From NCBI RefSeq assembly GCF_028453695.1, contig NC_135772.1, forward strand, positions 16,120,001 through 16,184,000: DNA of 64,000 bases, given 5' to 3'. This stretch comes from Augochlora pura (Eukaryota > Arthropoda > Insecta > Hymenoptera > Halictidae). Position 1 is the stretch's first letter; each line of letters opens with the position of its first letter. Below the pieces are notes generated by a model. That model made no database searches. It had not been told where the DNA came from and saw nothing but the letters and a program-made list of their open reading frames with translations. Of this stretch, positions 1-11,401 are shown in pieces. The position numbers and the translations under genes were made by a program.

Positions 1-3000
1 CAAGGTGTCACCTCGTACTTGCTTAACAATTTTATCAACCCGAATTTTGAATGCATAAGACCCAATCGCATGCCTGAAACATAGCAGTAATTTAATATTA
101 CAATTATAAAAATTATAAATTCATTTTCTTGGGAATAAATAAAACTAAATAATAAGAAATAAATAGAACTAAATAAATAACATTGCTGAAGCAACTGAGA
201 ATTGACAATAATGCCGATAGTGTAATTAGTAGACCGCAGATTTTTATGTAAAATAGAAATGATCCATCTCGGTTACTACAAACACGAATTAAATGAACTT
301 TTACTTTCATTCATAAGATTTTTAATAATTTCATATTTCATTCATAAGATTTCTGATAATTTGCAAATAATCTACCAGCATTGTTAAATTTATCTATCCT
401 TGTTACTGTTCCAACTATGAATCATTTGGTCATAAATACATAAAATTAGCGGTCTAATAATAAGTTATACTAACCGATACATATGCGTGGCCCGTCGCCG
501 AAAGGGAAGTAAGTGAAAGGTGTCCTCTTCTGTTTGTTCTCTTTGGTGAATCTCGTCGGATCGAATTTGTCCGGATCGGGGAAGTGTTCTGGATCATGGT
601 GCACCCCCAACATAGGAATGTATACCGGCGTGCCTTTCTCCAGCACCAAATCAGAGTTCGGAATCTTATAGTCGACGGCTGCGACTCGATCCACGAATGC
701 CAGTGGTGGATATTTGCGTATAGATTCGCAGACAACCATATCAAGATATGGTAGTGTTGTAACCTGTAAGAAATAAATGTTTTATTTGCTGTACATGTTT
801 TATTTATACTATTTATATTACTATATTATATTATACTATTTATAAAATTAAATTATATTATACTATTTATAAAATTAAATTATATTATACTATTTATAAA
901 ATTAAATTATATCTAATGTCATTTAATATTTCAGAAAATTCATTTTACGATATTTATATGTAATATGTGATGTGTAAATAAAAAATCTCGTTCGTAAGTG
1001 GCATGCAGTAACTTTTATTATGATAATATTTGGACATGTTTTAAAATAAAATGACTGTCTTGTATCAAAGTCTGCTATAGTCAAGGGGTTAATTTTTCGA
1101 ATGAATACAGTATAATGCATATCAAATATTTAATTGTACGTACCATGTCATATGTAATCTTTCCATCGGTTTCCTCGAGTGCATCGAGAATCTCCTTTCT
1201 TAAAGTCTTTTGTATATCCATATTTATCGCGAGCTCGTACAAAGTAAAAGCCATAATGGCGCCCGAAGTTGCGAAACCGGCAGTGAAGAAAACAGAAGCC
1301 TGTGCTATTAAATTGTCGCCAGTGAACTCTGCAAAATCAAACTAAATTATATCGTTGATTGAGTTTATGTCAAGAAACATCAATTATCATAAATACACGT
1401 AAATAAATTTTTTAAGTGAAATATTTGATCAAAGAAATATTACTTATTCTTATTATTAGTGATTAAAAAAGGAAACTGTTTCAATCTCGTTCCTTGCGAT
1501 TAATCGGCAAAATTTTAACTTTTACTATATTTCTAATGTTTAAATATTATTTATTAAAATAATTAAGAAGAGAAAGTGTTTAATTCCCGTTTCTTGCGAT
1601 TGGTCGTTAAAATGTTTATTTTGTATAAGGATTAAGAACCTGTTCGTAAAAATATACACCCATTCCATGACAATTAAAATCCCAAAAATATCTTTGCAAA
1701 ATTCATAAATCAAGAATGAATGAAACATTGAAGAAATAACTTACGAAATCCGCCGAGATCACCTTCGGCCTCGTACTTCTGTTTCAGTTCGATCAGAAGA
1801 TCGATTAGATCGTTTCTCTTTTCGCCTGATTTGATTCGTTCGTTGATCGTATCCCTGAAGACAGATCGAAGGAACGCGCTGCCACTTTCGCTGAAGAATT
1901 TAGCACCGGTGATTCTGGTAAAGGCCGGTAGAAAGAATATGATGAGAAACTCCATCCCACGAAGTATAGAGGATCTGAATATATGTCTGCCGTGTTCGCG
2001 GAACAATGCTTTGGGATCGTTCAACGAATTCGCTCGGAGGCTATAAAAAGTACTGGCAACCATGTCCGTGGAAATATTCCCGCAAAGATCTGCTACTTCT
2101 ATCACCTTTCCGGTTTCTGAAATAAATACGCATACATGTAGTTTGAAATTTATATACTCAGCGCATGTAATATATCCGTCTACTTTATATGTACGACTTT
2201 ATATTTTATTTTATACTTTACTTTATACTTCACTTTATGCTTTATTTTGTACTTTACTTTATACTTTACTTTATACTTTAATTTATACTTTACTTTATAC
2301 TTTATACTTTAATTTATACTTTACTTTATACTTTATATTTATAATATCTGTTACTCTTAATATCAAAAAGAATCAGTTGAATAACTATTTATTACAGAAT
2401 CGCTCAGCAATGCGGAAAAAGTCTCATCGAACGAAATGAAACGGATGATAAATAAAAAGGAAACAATTAAATATTATAGATGGTCCTCTACCATAAAAAT
2501 TCATTCCTGAAAAAGTTCCTAAAACGCTAAGTTCTACGAGTGTTATACGAACCCAAATTTGAGTTTTCAAGAAACTGATCGAGATCGTCAGCAACCTGAT
2601 GCATCAATTCGAACGACTTCTTCAGTCTCCCGGATGTGAACAACAGCGACAACTTCGATCTGATGATCCTCCAGCCTAGACTCTTCTTGAAAAAGACTGT
2701 CTCGTGGCCAAGCCGATCATTCGCATTTGGCGAAACGTACCTATCAGTGAATACTTGAAAGTCCTTCACCAATACGTGCTTTATTATTTCAGGATCTCGT
2801 ATGAGGAAGAACGGTTTATCGAGAACATAGAACCCCATGTAACGTTGTCCTTTCGATCGGTCGTAGAGGTCCTTCAAGAATTCCGCAGGCGATTTTTTGA
2901 GAAACAAACAATCGGAAAAATTTCCAAGGAATGGCGTGGGAGGGATTTCCATGATGCCTTTTTTCGCCCAGTATTTAAACTTTCGTGTGGCGTATATGTA

Positions 3001-3069
3001 CGCTGCGACGATCAGCGATGCGCAGATGATGATACCGTCTAGGCACCAATGAGGCGTGAGGAGGGTCAT
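1..3069 (-). CDS. CYP6AS-like: Cytochrome P450, CYP6 family (CYP6AS-like), gene A, 3' end outside the window
   Basis: Microsomal P450 monooxygenase by homology. Family members oxidise xenobiotics or plant compounds at the ER with electrons from P450 reductase; the substrate here is unknown. Exons on the minus strand are 2553-3069, 1745-2116, 1144-1328, 475-763 and 73 to beyond 1, all with GT-AG junctions and a continuous frame. Visible parts: N-terminal anchor at about residues 10-27, PPTP hinge at 43-46, C-helix WRIIR at 133-137, I-helix at 313-318, ESIR (ExxR) at 371-374, DPTRF at 426-430, heme loop FGDGPRICIG at 446-455 with Cys453 as the heme ligand. The I-helix reads AGFATS where B and C have (A/G)GFETS, so the acidic residue is Ala316; Thr317 is kept. 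Pro142 of B and C is Leu. There is no stop or frameshift, so I call it a gene rather than a pseudogene, but it may be diverging. About four fifths of exon-1 residues match gene B by hand count. The CYP6AS assignment is from memory of bee sequences and is less sure than CYP6. Confidence 0.88.
827..907. repeat. 27-bp tandem repeat, three copies, intron 3 of gene A
   Basis: Three virtually identical AT-only-plus-C units at 827-853, 854-880 and 881-907, each containing TACTATTTATAAAATTAAAT. It lies wholly inside intron 3 (764-1143) and explains much of that intron's length. Confidence 0.85.
1489..1618. repeat. Imperfect tandem duplication in intron 2 of gene A
   Basis: The core TTGCGATTAATCGGCAAAAT at 1493-1512 recurs in altered form at about 1592-1611 within gene A intron 2. 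A third copy of the core lies outside the gene at about 4613-4632, so the sequence also belongs to a dispersed family. Confidence 0.6.
2181..2341. repeat. 12-bp minisatellite in intron 1 of gene A
   Basis: About 160 bases built from a 12-base unit close to TTTATACTTTAC with scattered substitutions, within intron 1 (2117-2552). The period is a multiple of three, so it stays open in some frames, but it is intronic and not coding. Confidence 0.8.
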
Positions 3070-3083
3070 TTTGGGGAAATCTG
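3070..3083 (-). other. Putative 5'-UTR splice acceptor of gene A
   Basis: Reading the minus strand, a pyrimidine-rich stretch ends in TTTTTCAG at 3081-3083, followed by 11 bases and then the ATG at 3069. The same arrangement is present before B and C, so a noncoding first exon spliced just ahead of the start codon is likely. The upstream donor was not found. Confidence 0.5.
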
Positions 3084-3149
3084 AAAAATAGAGATGTCGA
3101 AATTAATTGTTTCAGCATAAATATAGACGTACAGCATCAGTGCCTTTGC

Positions 3150-3360
3150 GCTAATAATATATATTAGTAATAATAAATATAATAATATATATTAATAATA
3201 ATAAATATAATAATATATATTATATATAATAAATATAATAATATATATTATATATAATATTTATTTAATTTTAATTACATATATATTATATATAATATTT
3301 ATTTAATTTTAATTACATATTATATATATAATATGTAATTATAATATTTATAATATATAT
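3150..3360. repeat. AT-only repeat block upstream of gene A
   Basis: Nearly pure A/T tandem units. An ATATAATAATATATATTA-like unit is repeated about four times, followed by two copies of a unit with ATTTATTTAATTTTAATTAC. It is locally self-complementary and starts about 80 bases upstream of the gene A start. Confidence 0.75.
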
Positions 3361-4329
3361 CAAATCCACCGGAAAGTTATGTTCTATGATATTATTTTAA
3401 TTTCACATTTTTGTTACATTCTTCAAAAATGATATAAATTGTAATCGTTCTGGCAAAGGGCACAAGTAAAGACGGAAACTATACAGTACAATAAACATTA
3501 TTAAATGCGTATGAAATTGATTATTTTCTTTCATATCAAGAACAGACATAACTTTCCGATGGCATGCGCTATCAGTGTACTAATTAACAGAAACAAAGAC
3601 TGAATTTCTTATACGTAATATTAACCTCTTTATATATTGCAAACTGTTTTTTACGAAACCATATCAAAACTATATCACTATTAAATTTCCCCAAATCGTT
3701 TACACGTCCTATGATGTATTTTTCTTTTCCTTCAATACTAACCGTCGTATACGTAAACCACAAATTACGATGTACGTAAATTCTCAACAACCATCGAAGA
3801 GTGTTTTTCGCCTATCGCACTTATGGGAAAGAGTTTAATTGAATATTGGACATTGGATCCTCCCGGATTACGTATATATAGTAATTGCCCCCATTTTCGG
3901 AAAATAATCTCCTTCGTGCTATATCACTGTTGTGTACTAAAATATCTCCTATCGCGTTTACTGACATTTTTATTATTGTACTTTGTAAGGAGAGATCATA
4001 TGACATGTTTCGGTGTTCGTTGCAGTTATCGCGTGGTCAACGATCACGCAACTATGTTGGAGGTACTACTGGCAGCTGAAAAGACGAGAAAGCCATGGTC
4101 GAGATGAACGACGCTGGTGGGAAGAGTAATCGGCGGGCAGCTCCACGTAATCCCTTCCATTTTTCCAGAGACTAATACATTATTGGCTAAGTTAATCGCG
4201 TCTTCTGTCCAACGATATTTGAGACTCTGAGTTTATGGTCGCGGGGAGCGTTGTTCCTCCGTTGCACTGTTCTCACTCTGACACGTCTTGATACGTTCGC
4301 GTTCTGTGTTTGTCGATGGAGAAGAAGAT

Positions 4330-4425
4330 ATGGTTGATTTAGCCAATGCAGAATCAGAGATTGAAAAGTGGACGGGATTAGGTGGAGAGAAACTACCGAG
4401 TCCCTTTGACCCTAGCATGATTTAG
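4330..4425 (+). CDS. Unrecognised small open frame, doubtful
   Basis: A frame open from 4282, with its first ATG at 4330 and a stop at 4423-4425, giving 31 residues from the ATG. The composition is protein-like: acidic, with motifs such as DLANAESEIEKW and PSPFDPSMI, in contrast to the low-complexity frames nearby. AATAAA follows at about 4504. I do not recognise the family. It could be a short peptide gene, a last exon, a retrocopy fragment or chance. No splice acceptor was confirmed. Confidence 0.15.
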   Translation: MVDLANAESEIEKWTGLGGEKLPSPFDPSMI

Positions 4426-5550
4426 TTCGGTGATAGCGTTACGTCGTTTTAGATGACAATGCAAATTCTGGTCTATTTTCTCTAGATGTGACGTATATAA
4501 GGAATAAATAAAAATATAAGTAAATATAGAGATAACACAGGCTCGTGTTACGTAAGGTGTTTATTAGAAAAAATGTGATAGTAGAAAACAGTACAGTCGC
4601 AATGAATTTGTTTCTTGCGATTAATCGCCAAAAGTTTAACTTTTATTATGTGCATTTATAGAACTGAAATTGAATTTATTTTATTGCTGTTTTATTGCTT
4701 AAGGCGAGTATCACAATAAATTCCATACTAACCGTTTCATGTATGTATGGGGTACCTTCAATGATGAAGGAAAAATAAGTGATAGCTTATTTTTGTCTGT
4801 AGATGTCAGGTAATTGTATTTTTTTTTTTGGATGAGAAAATATTCAGAAAGAAGGAAGAAAATAAAGAACAATATGATTAGGTTTCAAATTTTCGTAAAA
4901 TTACGTAATTGTATTGTAAAAAATATAATAATTGAAATAATCAAAAATTATTATTATGAAATTATAATTATATAATATATAACTTCAAAAATTGTTGCGA
5001 CAAACACTTGGCGCCACTTGGTAACATTTCGAGGAGTTGGGTAGTCTACATATTGTCAAGTCATGGAATTCGGTGATACGTCACATGTTCTGTACCATTA
5101 TCCAAGAGATGCAGTTGTTGCTCGTTTCATGAATATAGATGAACGCCAGCTATATTGTTCATTATAATAAAGTATACAATATTCATTTTTTTAAAACTGT
5201 AGAATTATTTAATTTTTGAGTTTATTGTAGTATGTTCGAACATTTTCAGTAATAGATAACAGATTATTGGTTACTATAATAATTGATTCACATCTAACGA
5301 ATAGGGATGTATAGTTAGTTAAGTCGCTAAAAATTTACATTCTCTATAATTGAGAAACTGTCACTTTAAAAGCGACATAAACGCTAACCGATCAGTATTA
5401 ACCTAATTATGTTATTTAATCTAACTAGCGACATAACCTTAAAAAATTCGTTAAACAATGTCGACGATGCAACAGTGCAGAAAATTTAATATTGGAAGTA
5501 AGGATTATAAAACAAAGAAGAGGCGAAATTCAATCAACTAAGCGGTCCAC

Positions 5551-5556
5551 TTTATT
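5551..5556 (-). promoter_or_regulatory. Candidate polyadenylation signal of gene B
   Basis: AATAAA on the minus strand, about 245 bases past the gene B stop and the first such hexamer I see there. Such hexamers are frequent by chance in AT-rich DNA. Confidence 0.3.
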
Positions 5557-5801
5557 TATCAGTAGAATTAAATAACACTTTGTGAATTGAGCATCAGACC
5601 TAAAAATTCTCACAATGTCAAAGCCATACAATTAAGAAAACAAAAACTAAATAATTAAAATTTAACATTAAATTAACGTCCTCGCATGCGAGAAATCATT
5701 TCAACATTGAATTTCTTCTAATATAATACAATAAAAATGAATTTCAAATCCTAGTAAAAGATTCGTGTCACGCATATGTGACAATCCTTTTGTCAAACGT
5801 A

Positions 5802-8799
5802 TTAACTAGTTCCTTCCGCGGCGAGCTTTCGAACAAGCAAGGGCATACCACCCAGCGACGTGGTGGCGAATCCTCTCGTATCCAGAACCAAAGGTATAGG
5901 TGTCGACTCGCAAGGCAATACCTCGTACTTGCTCAGCAATGCTACCAATCCAAGTTTCGATTGCATAAGACCCAATCGCATGCCTGAAACACAGCAGTTA
6001 TTTAATACCGCACCAGAGCGATTATTTAGCACTAATCCAACCGCGGTATAATGAAGCGCATCTCATTTTGCGATTATAAAAATTATAAATTTTTCACGCG
6101 ATTTGATTAATTAAATTACATAGTTGGAGCAGCTGCTTTAATGGAAACTTTACAGATTTAAATAAATTGGACCTCGCGCGTTTAAATTGAGGCAGTGTGC
6201 ACAGTAAATTTTATTCGATATTATATTTGTTACTTTCATTGGTAATAATTGTCAGTCGACAATTCTCAGCAGCACGGTTATGCCAATATTGTAATAAGTA
6301 GATCTTTACATAAAATAAAATAAAAACACGAATTAAATGAGCCTTTATTTTAATTCGTAGGATTTTTAATAATTTGTAAATAATCTACCAGTACTGTTAA
6401 ATTTATCTATCTTTGTTACTCTTTCGAATTCGAATTATTTGGACATAAATGCATAAAATTAGCAGTATAAGAGTAAGTTATACTAACCGATACATATGCG
6501 TGGCCCGTCGCCGAAAGGGAAGTACGTGAAAGGTACCAAGTTCTTTTTGTTCTCTTCGCTAAATCTCGTGGGATCGTATTTTTGTGGATCCGGGAAGTAC
6601 TCCGGATCAGTATGCAACCCCAACATGGAAAGATAGACCGGTGTGCCTTTCTCCAGAACCAAATCTGAATTTGGGACTTTATAATCAGAGCCTGCTACCC
6701 TATCAAGGAATGCCAATGGTGGATATTTGCGCAATGTTTCGGAGACCACCATGTCGAGATATGGTAACGTCATAACCTGTGAGAAATACAAGATTCAATA
6801 ATATTCTTATCTTATTAATATTATATATATTTTCAATAATATTCTTATATTAGAAATGGTAATGCTTTTATAATTAAATTGATTGGCGGTAATATAAATA
6901 ATTTCAAGCAATATTGCAAATCCGTCGTTGCTCTAAATTATGTTAATCTTTTCGAGTGATCTGTTATATTTAAAGTGGTATAATTAAAATATAACGTTGT
7001 GCATACATACCATGTCATATGTAATTTTGCCATTGCTTTTCTCGAGTGCATCGAGGATCTCCTTTCTCAAAGTCTTTTGTATCTCCATGTTTACGGCAAC
7101 CTCGTATAAGGTGAAGGACATGGTGGAGGATGAAGTTTCGAAACCAGCGGTAAAGAAACCAGCAGCCTGCGCTAGTAAATCGTCACCGCTGAATTCTGTC
7201 ACAGAAATCAACGAAAATTATATTATCAATTCAATTCGCGTTATTCCGAATAGTTGTAGTCAAAAATTAATGAAACGCTGAAGAGATAACTTACGAAATC
7301 CGCCGAGATCACCATCGGCCTCGTACTTCTGTTTCAGTTCGATCAGAAGATCGATTAGATCGTGTCTTTTTTCGCCGGATTTGATTCGTTCGTTGATCAC
7401 TTCCCAGAAGACTGATCGAAAGAATGCGGTGGTCTCTTGGCCGAAGAATTTGGCGCCGGTGATTCCGGTGAGGGACGGTACAAAGAATATGATCAGGAAC
7501 TCTATCCCGCGAAGTATGGTGGGCTTGAATATTTTCCTACCCTCTACGCGGAACGGTGCGTTCGGATCGTTCACCGCGTTCACTCGCAGGCCGAAAGAAC
7601 TGCTGGAAATCATGTCCGTGGTGACGTTCGCGCAAAGATCTTTCATTTCTAATATCTTTCCCTTTTCTGAAACAGATACGTGATAATGAAATTCAACTAA
7701 AATCCGACTATGGTGACAATTGATATATTAAACGCAAGTCTAAAAGTCTAAAATTAAAACGAAAAGTATAAAATTAAAACTAAAAGTCTTAAATCTTAAA
7801 TCTAAACTGGAGCTAAAATAAAAGCAAGATATAAACCATAATAAAAATTATATTACTATAATAGAACATAGCGTGGTTTATCATTGCTTCATGAAATCAT
7901 TTTTCTTTAGCTATCTAGGCTATTCAATTTGTTTCCTACTGCTTTCAATTAACCGGAAAATAATTTTCCGTGCAAAGGGTTAAAGCAACAACTTAACCCT
8001 ACGAAATGATCCAACAAGTAGTAGCAGAAATGAATTTTCATTAAATACGATAAAATCGAGGAATTTCAAAGCTGTAACTTACGTGATTTATACGTAACAA
8101 GTGACAGTCATTCAATCGCAGATGTCATAAGCGTACACGAGTCGTGGCCGTTTATATAATTTTAAGTATTCATTAAATGACTAATCTTAAACCTGCACCT
8201 TTCATGAAGCACTTCATCGCGACTAGTTAACGTTAAACAATTTAATTCCGGTAATTACACAGCAAAAGACTTGTGTACGAACCCAAATTCAAGTTTTCGA
8301 GGAACCGATCGAAATCGTCGGTAACTTGGAGCATCAGTTCGAACAATTTCTTCAGTCTGCCAGACGTGAACAAAGGCGACAACTTCGATCTGATGAACTT
8401 CCAGCCAGGGCCTTTCATCAAGAACACGTTCACGTATCCGAGTCGATCTTTCTCGTTCGGCGAAATGTGTCTGTCAACGAACACCGGAAAGTCCTTCACC
8501 AGTACGTGCTTTATTATTTCAGGATCGCGTATGAGGAAGAACGGTTTGTCGACGACGTAGAATCCCATGTAAGGCAGCCCCTTGGATTGGTCGTACAGGT
8601 CCTTCATGAACTCCGCGGGCGATTTTTTGAAAAGCAAACAGTCCGAGAAATTTCCAAGGAATGGCGTCGGCGGGATTTCCATGATCCCTTTTTTCGCCCA
8701 GTATTTGAACTTTCGCGTGGCGTACATGTACGCGGCGACGATCAGCGACGCGCAGATGATGATACCGTCTAGGCCCCAATGTGGCGTGAGGAGGCCCAT
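5802..8799 (-). CDS. CYP6AS-like: Cytochrome P450, CYP6 family (CYP6AS-like), gene B, complete
   Basis: Complete five-exon P450 gene. Exons are 8283-8799, 7295-7666, 7011-7195, 6488-6776 and 5802-5983, coding for 514 residues and ending in TAA at 5802-5804. This is normal length for CYP6. Introns are 616, 99, 234 and 504 bp. Visible domains: membrane anchor at about residues 10-27, PPTP hinge 43-46, C-helix WKFIR 133-137, I-helix AGFETS 313-318 with the normal acidic residue and proton-relay Thr, ETLR (ExxR) 371-374, DPTRF 426-430, heme loop FGDGPRICIG 446-455 with Cys453 as iron ligand. All catalytic landmarks are intact, so an active microsomal monooxygenase is expected; the substrate cannot be read from sequence. 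The start is supported by the AAAATG context and by an identical placement in A and C. It lies 2.6 kb downstream of gene C and 2.7 kb upstream of gene A, all in the same direction. Confidence 0.93.
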
Positions 8800-8813
8800 T
8801 TTGGTGAAATCTG
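8800..8813 (-). other. Putative 5'-UTR splice acceptor of gene B
   Basis: On the minus strand CTAATTTCCAG ends at 8811, 11 bases ahead of the gene B ATG. Together with the matching sites in A and C this supports a 5'-UTR intron. The flanking 70 bases upstream resemble those of gene A closely. A possible donor (CAAG followed by GTAAGG) lies at about 10070, but nothing else supports it. Confidence 0.5.
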
Positions 8814-8899
8814 GAAATTAGAGACGTCGAAATTAATTGTTTCAGCATTTGGACGTACAGTGTCGGAGCTGTTGAGAATTTCATGCGCTAGCTGGGTTT

Positions 8900-8983
8900 G
8901 AAGATGTCAATGAAGACGTCGATGAATATGTCACTGAAGACGTCAACGAAGACGTCAACGAAGACGTCAACGAAGATGTCAAT
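8900..8983. repeat. 12-bp minisatellite with CRE-like cores upstream of gene B
   Basis: Seven units of exactly 12 bases, consensus GAAGACGTCAAC. Units 4, 5 and 6 are identical; the others carry one to three changes. Each good unit contains AGACGTCA, one base from the cAMP-response element TGACGTCA. It lies 101-184 bases upstream of the gene B ATG, in the presumed 5'-UTR intron or promoter. The plus strand reads as an open (Glu-Asp-Val-Asn) repeat but has no ATG in frame. Confidence 0.85.
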
Positions 8984-11291
8984 TCCTCAGACGCAAGAAC
9001 GATTATTTTATATGTCAAAACTGTTTTCCAGATAACGGTATTAAGTATCGTCACTACAAATCGTTTAAATTAATTAGAATACACTTTTATCAACGTTGAA
9101 TAATATTTACGATGATAGCAAGAGTTCACGATACGCACCTAGGAAGCGCCTTCTATCGTACTGATGAGCAAAAGTTTGAATGAATGTTGGAGACTATATT
9201 CTCACAAGTGTATATGTATATATATATATGTATAAACGATAATAATCCCCCCTTTTAATTACAGATCGTTTTTTCACATGTCATTGGTATCTATTAAAAG
9301 ATGTTATATCTCATACACGTAATCATTTTTACTAGGCACCATAGAAAGAGAGAGGCAGACAAATTAATAAATTAACAAATTGTCGGGTAGACAGACAATG
9401 GGACAAACTGACAGACAGAGGTGTTCAGGTGTTTTCAACGACAGCTACGGGACAGTCAATAATAAAGCAGCTATCCGTAAATAGCAAACATCAGAAAATT
9501 CTAGTTTATTTGCTCGTGACTCATCATATTTTCCTGATAATACATTTTTCTAGCAACTTTCACGTCAACACAAAGTTGCACGAGACCTGCACAAGTTACG
9601 CAAGGCGATTACCATGCAACTTATGTAAGATACAGCGTTTGTTGTCGGACAAATAGTCTACACGAGTTTCTTTTATCGGTCGTCATCGTCTGTATCGAAA
9701 TAATAGCAATGACTATTATAATTGAGAGTTAGACAACATATTCTTCCCGATTTGTTCTTAACTATACGGTATGGAACAGGACAAATTTATTTATCAATTA
9801 ATGTTCCCCCTGGGCTTAGAAAGGGGGTAATTACAATTCTATCGTCTTGCGCGGGTGTTCAATATAAAAGTTAAATAAATTAATAAAAAGAAATAACAAA
9901 TGTATATAATAGAATTAGGCTACGTAGAAAATATTACATTACTTTATTAATTTATTTTACATTATTTTCTTGATTTATTTTACGTTACTTTATTGATTTA
10001 TTTTGCACTACTTTATTTACGCACGCGAAACTTGTGTAGATCTATTATAAAAATTTAATTGAAAGCCTTACCTTGAATTGGTTCTAGTCTTGATTAACAC
10101 ACCATGCTCACACGAATTGACAACCTTAGATCTGTAAGCGAACACGTGTTGACCCGATGGAATAAAAATCTGGATTAGAATCTGAATTTTCCGCTTGTCG
10201 AGTGAAACCCGCGGATCCGTATGACCTATCCCTCTCCAATTCCTTATAAATGCATAGAACAACATAATAATAAATGCATAGGTTTCTTACAGTACGGCAT
10301 CATCTAACAAGGTTGCGATCTAACACGATAAGGAAATTACGAAAATCTTTGCGCGACCCTGTACTTCTATTACTGGATAACGTGATTTTTGTTTAACTTA
10401 TTTAAAAACTAAATTGCAATAAAATAAGGACGGGAAGGGATAATGAACTATAGTGCTCTTCCACTCAAATAAAATGAAAATTCGGAAGGATGCTGCACAA
10501 TTTCCTATCTTAATATCACGAAATTTACAATGACTTTTTAAGAACCAACAGACAATCAAGAATTACAGATATTTTAATGGGGGTAGGAGGTTGAAAAAAT
10601 CTGAATGAAGATGGATGTTCAGGAGGCGAAGGTGATGTCATAGTGATGAGGGAGAAATTTATTAAATTAGGGTTACGTTAAATAAAGATAAGATTTTTTA
10701 AAAAAATGTTTGTTTTTATTCATTCTTCGGTTTTAATCACTTTTATTTCTCTTTATATTTTGTAACTGAGGGGAATCTTTATTCAAATCGATATTGGCAA
10801 TGAAACTACACAAGGAGAATAACGATTCCTCGGTCTATTTTCAACAATAGATTTCTATTAAAAAATAATCAATATTTTTTAAATAAATAAATAAAATTGA
10901 CTTCTACGCGTGATACAATACTAATTTCATAGAGTTTCTGACTTAGATTAATGTACAAGTTATGACAACACAAATCCACGAAGAGTTCTAACTTGTTAAA
11001 CATTCCACACCAATCTTCATAGTCTTTATTGTGTATTCGCTTAAATAACATAAATTGCAAAAGTACAATCTATTCAATTTTTCTTTACTTTTTCTTTACA
11101 ATACAAAATAATAATTTTATTATATAATAAATATATAATAAATTTATTATATAATAATAAATAATAATTTTATTACAAATACATCTGCCTGAATACCTGT
11201 CCTACAACCTTCCCTTAGTTTTGCAAAACTTGGAACTCTACTGCTGTAAAAATTTGTAAAAAATAATGTACAATATAATAATTATATCTAG

Positions 11292-11297
11292 TTTAAT
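11292..11297 (-). promoter_or_regulatory. Candidate polyadenylation signal of gene C
   Basis: ATTAAA, a common variant signal, on the minus strand about 105 bases past the gene C stop. A canonical AATAAA follows at 11116-11121. Either could be used; chance occurrence is possible. Confidence 0.28.
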
Positions 11298-11401
11298 GTA
11301 TTCCATAAAAAACAGTATTTAAACAAGCAATTGAATTATTGTCCGAGCGAAGAACTAATCCAGGACACTTTTGTTAAGTACCTACATGCGAACGGGGTGG
11401 A

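Larger units (their letters stand above)
3084..5801. other. Intergenic DNA between gene A (5' side) and gene B (3' side)
   Basis: No gene supported. It holds the AT repeat block at 3150-3360, a small plus-strand open frame at 4282-4425, a dispersed repeat copy at about 4610-4649 and another at 5251-5277. The promoter of gene A should lie here, but no convincing core element was recognised. Confidence 0.6.
8814..11401. other. Intergenic DNA between gene B (5' side) and gene C (3' side)
   Basis: No gene supported. Apart from the minisatellite at 8900-8983 it is AT-rich single-copy-looking sequence with stop codons throughout. A minus-strand open frame at 10068-10265 ends at a donor-like CAAG/GTAAGG and might be a noncoding first exon of gene B; this is not established. 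Confidence 0.55.
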
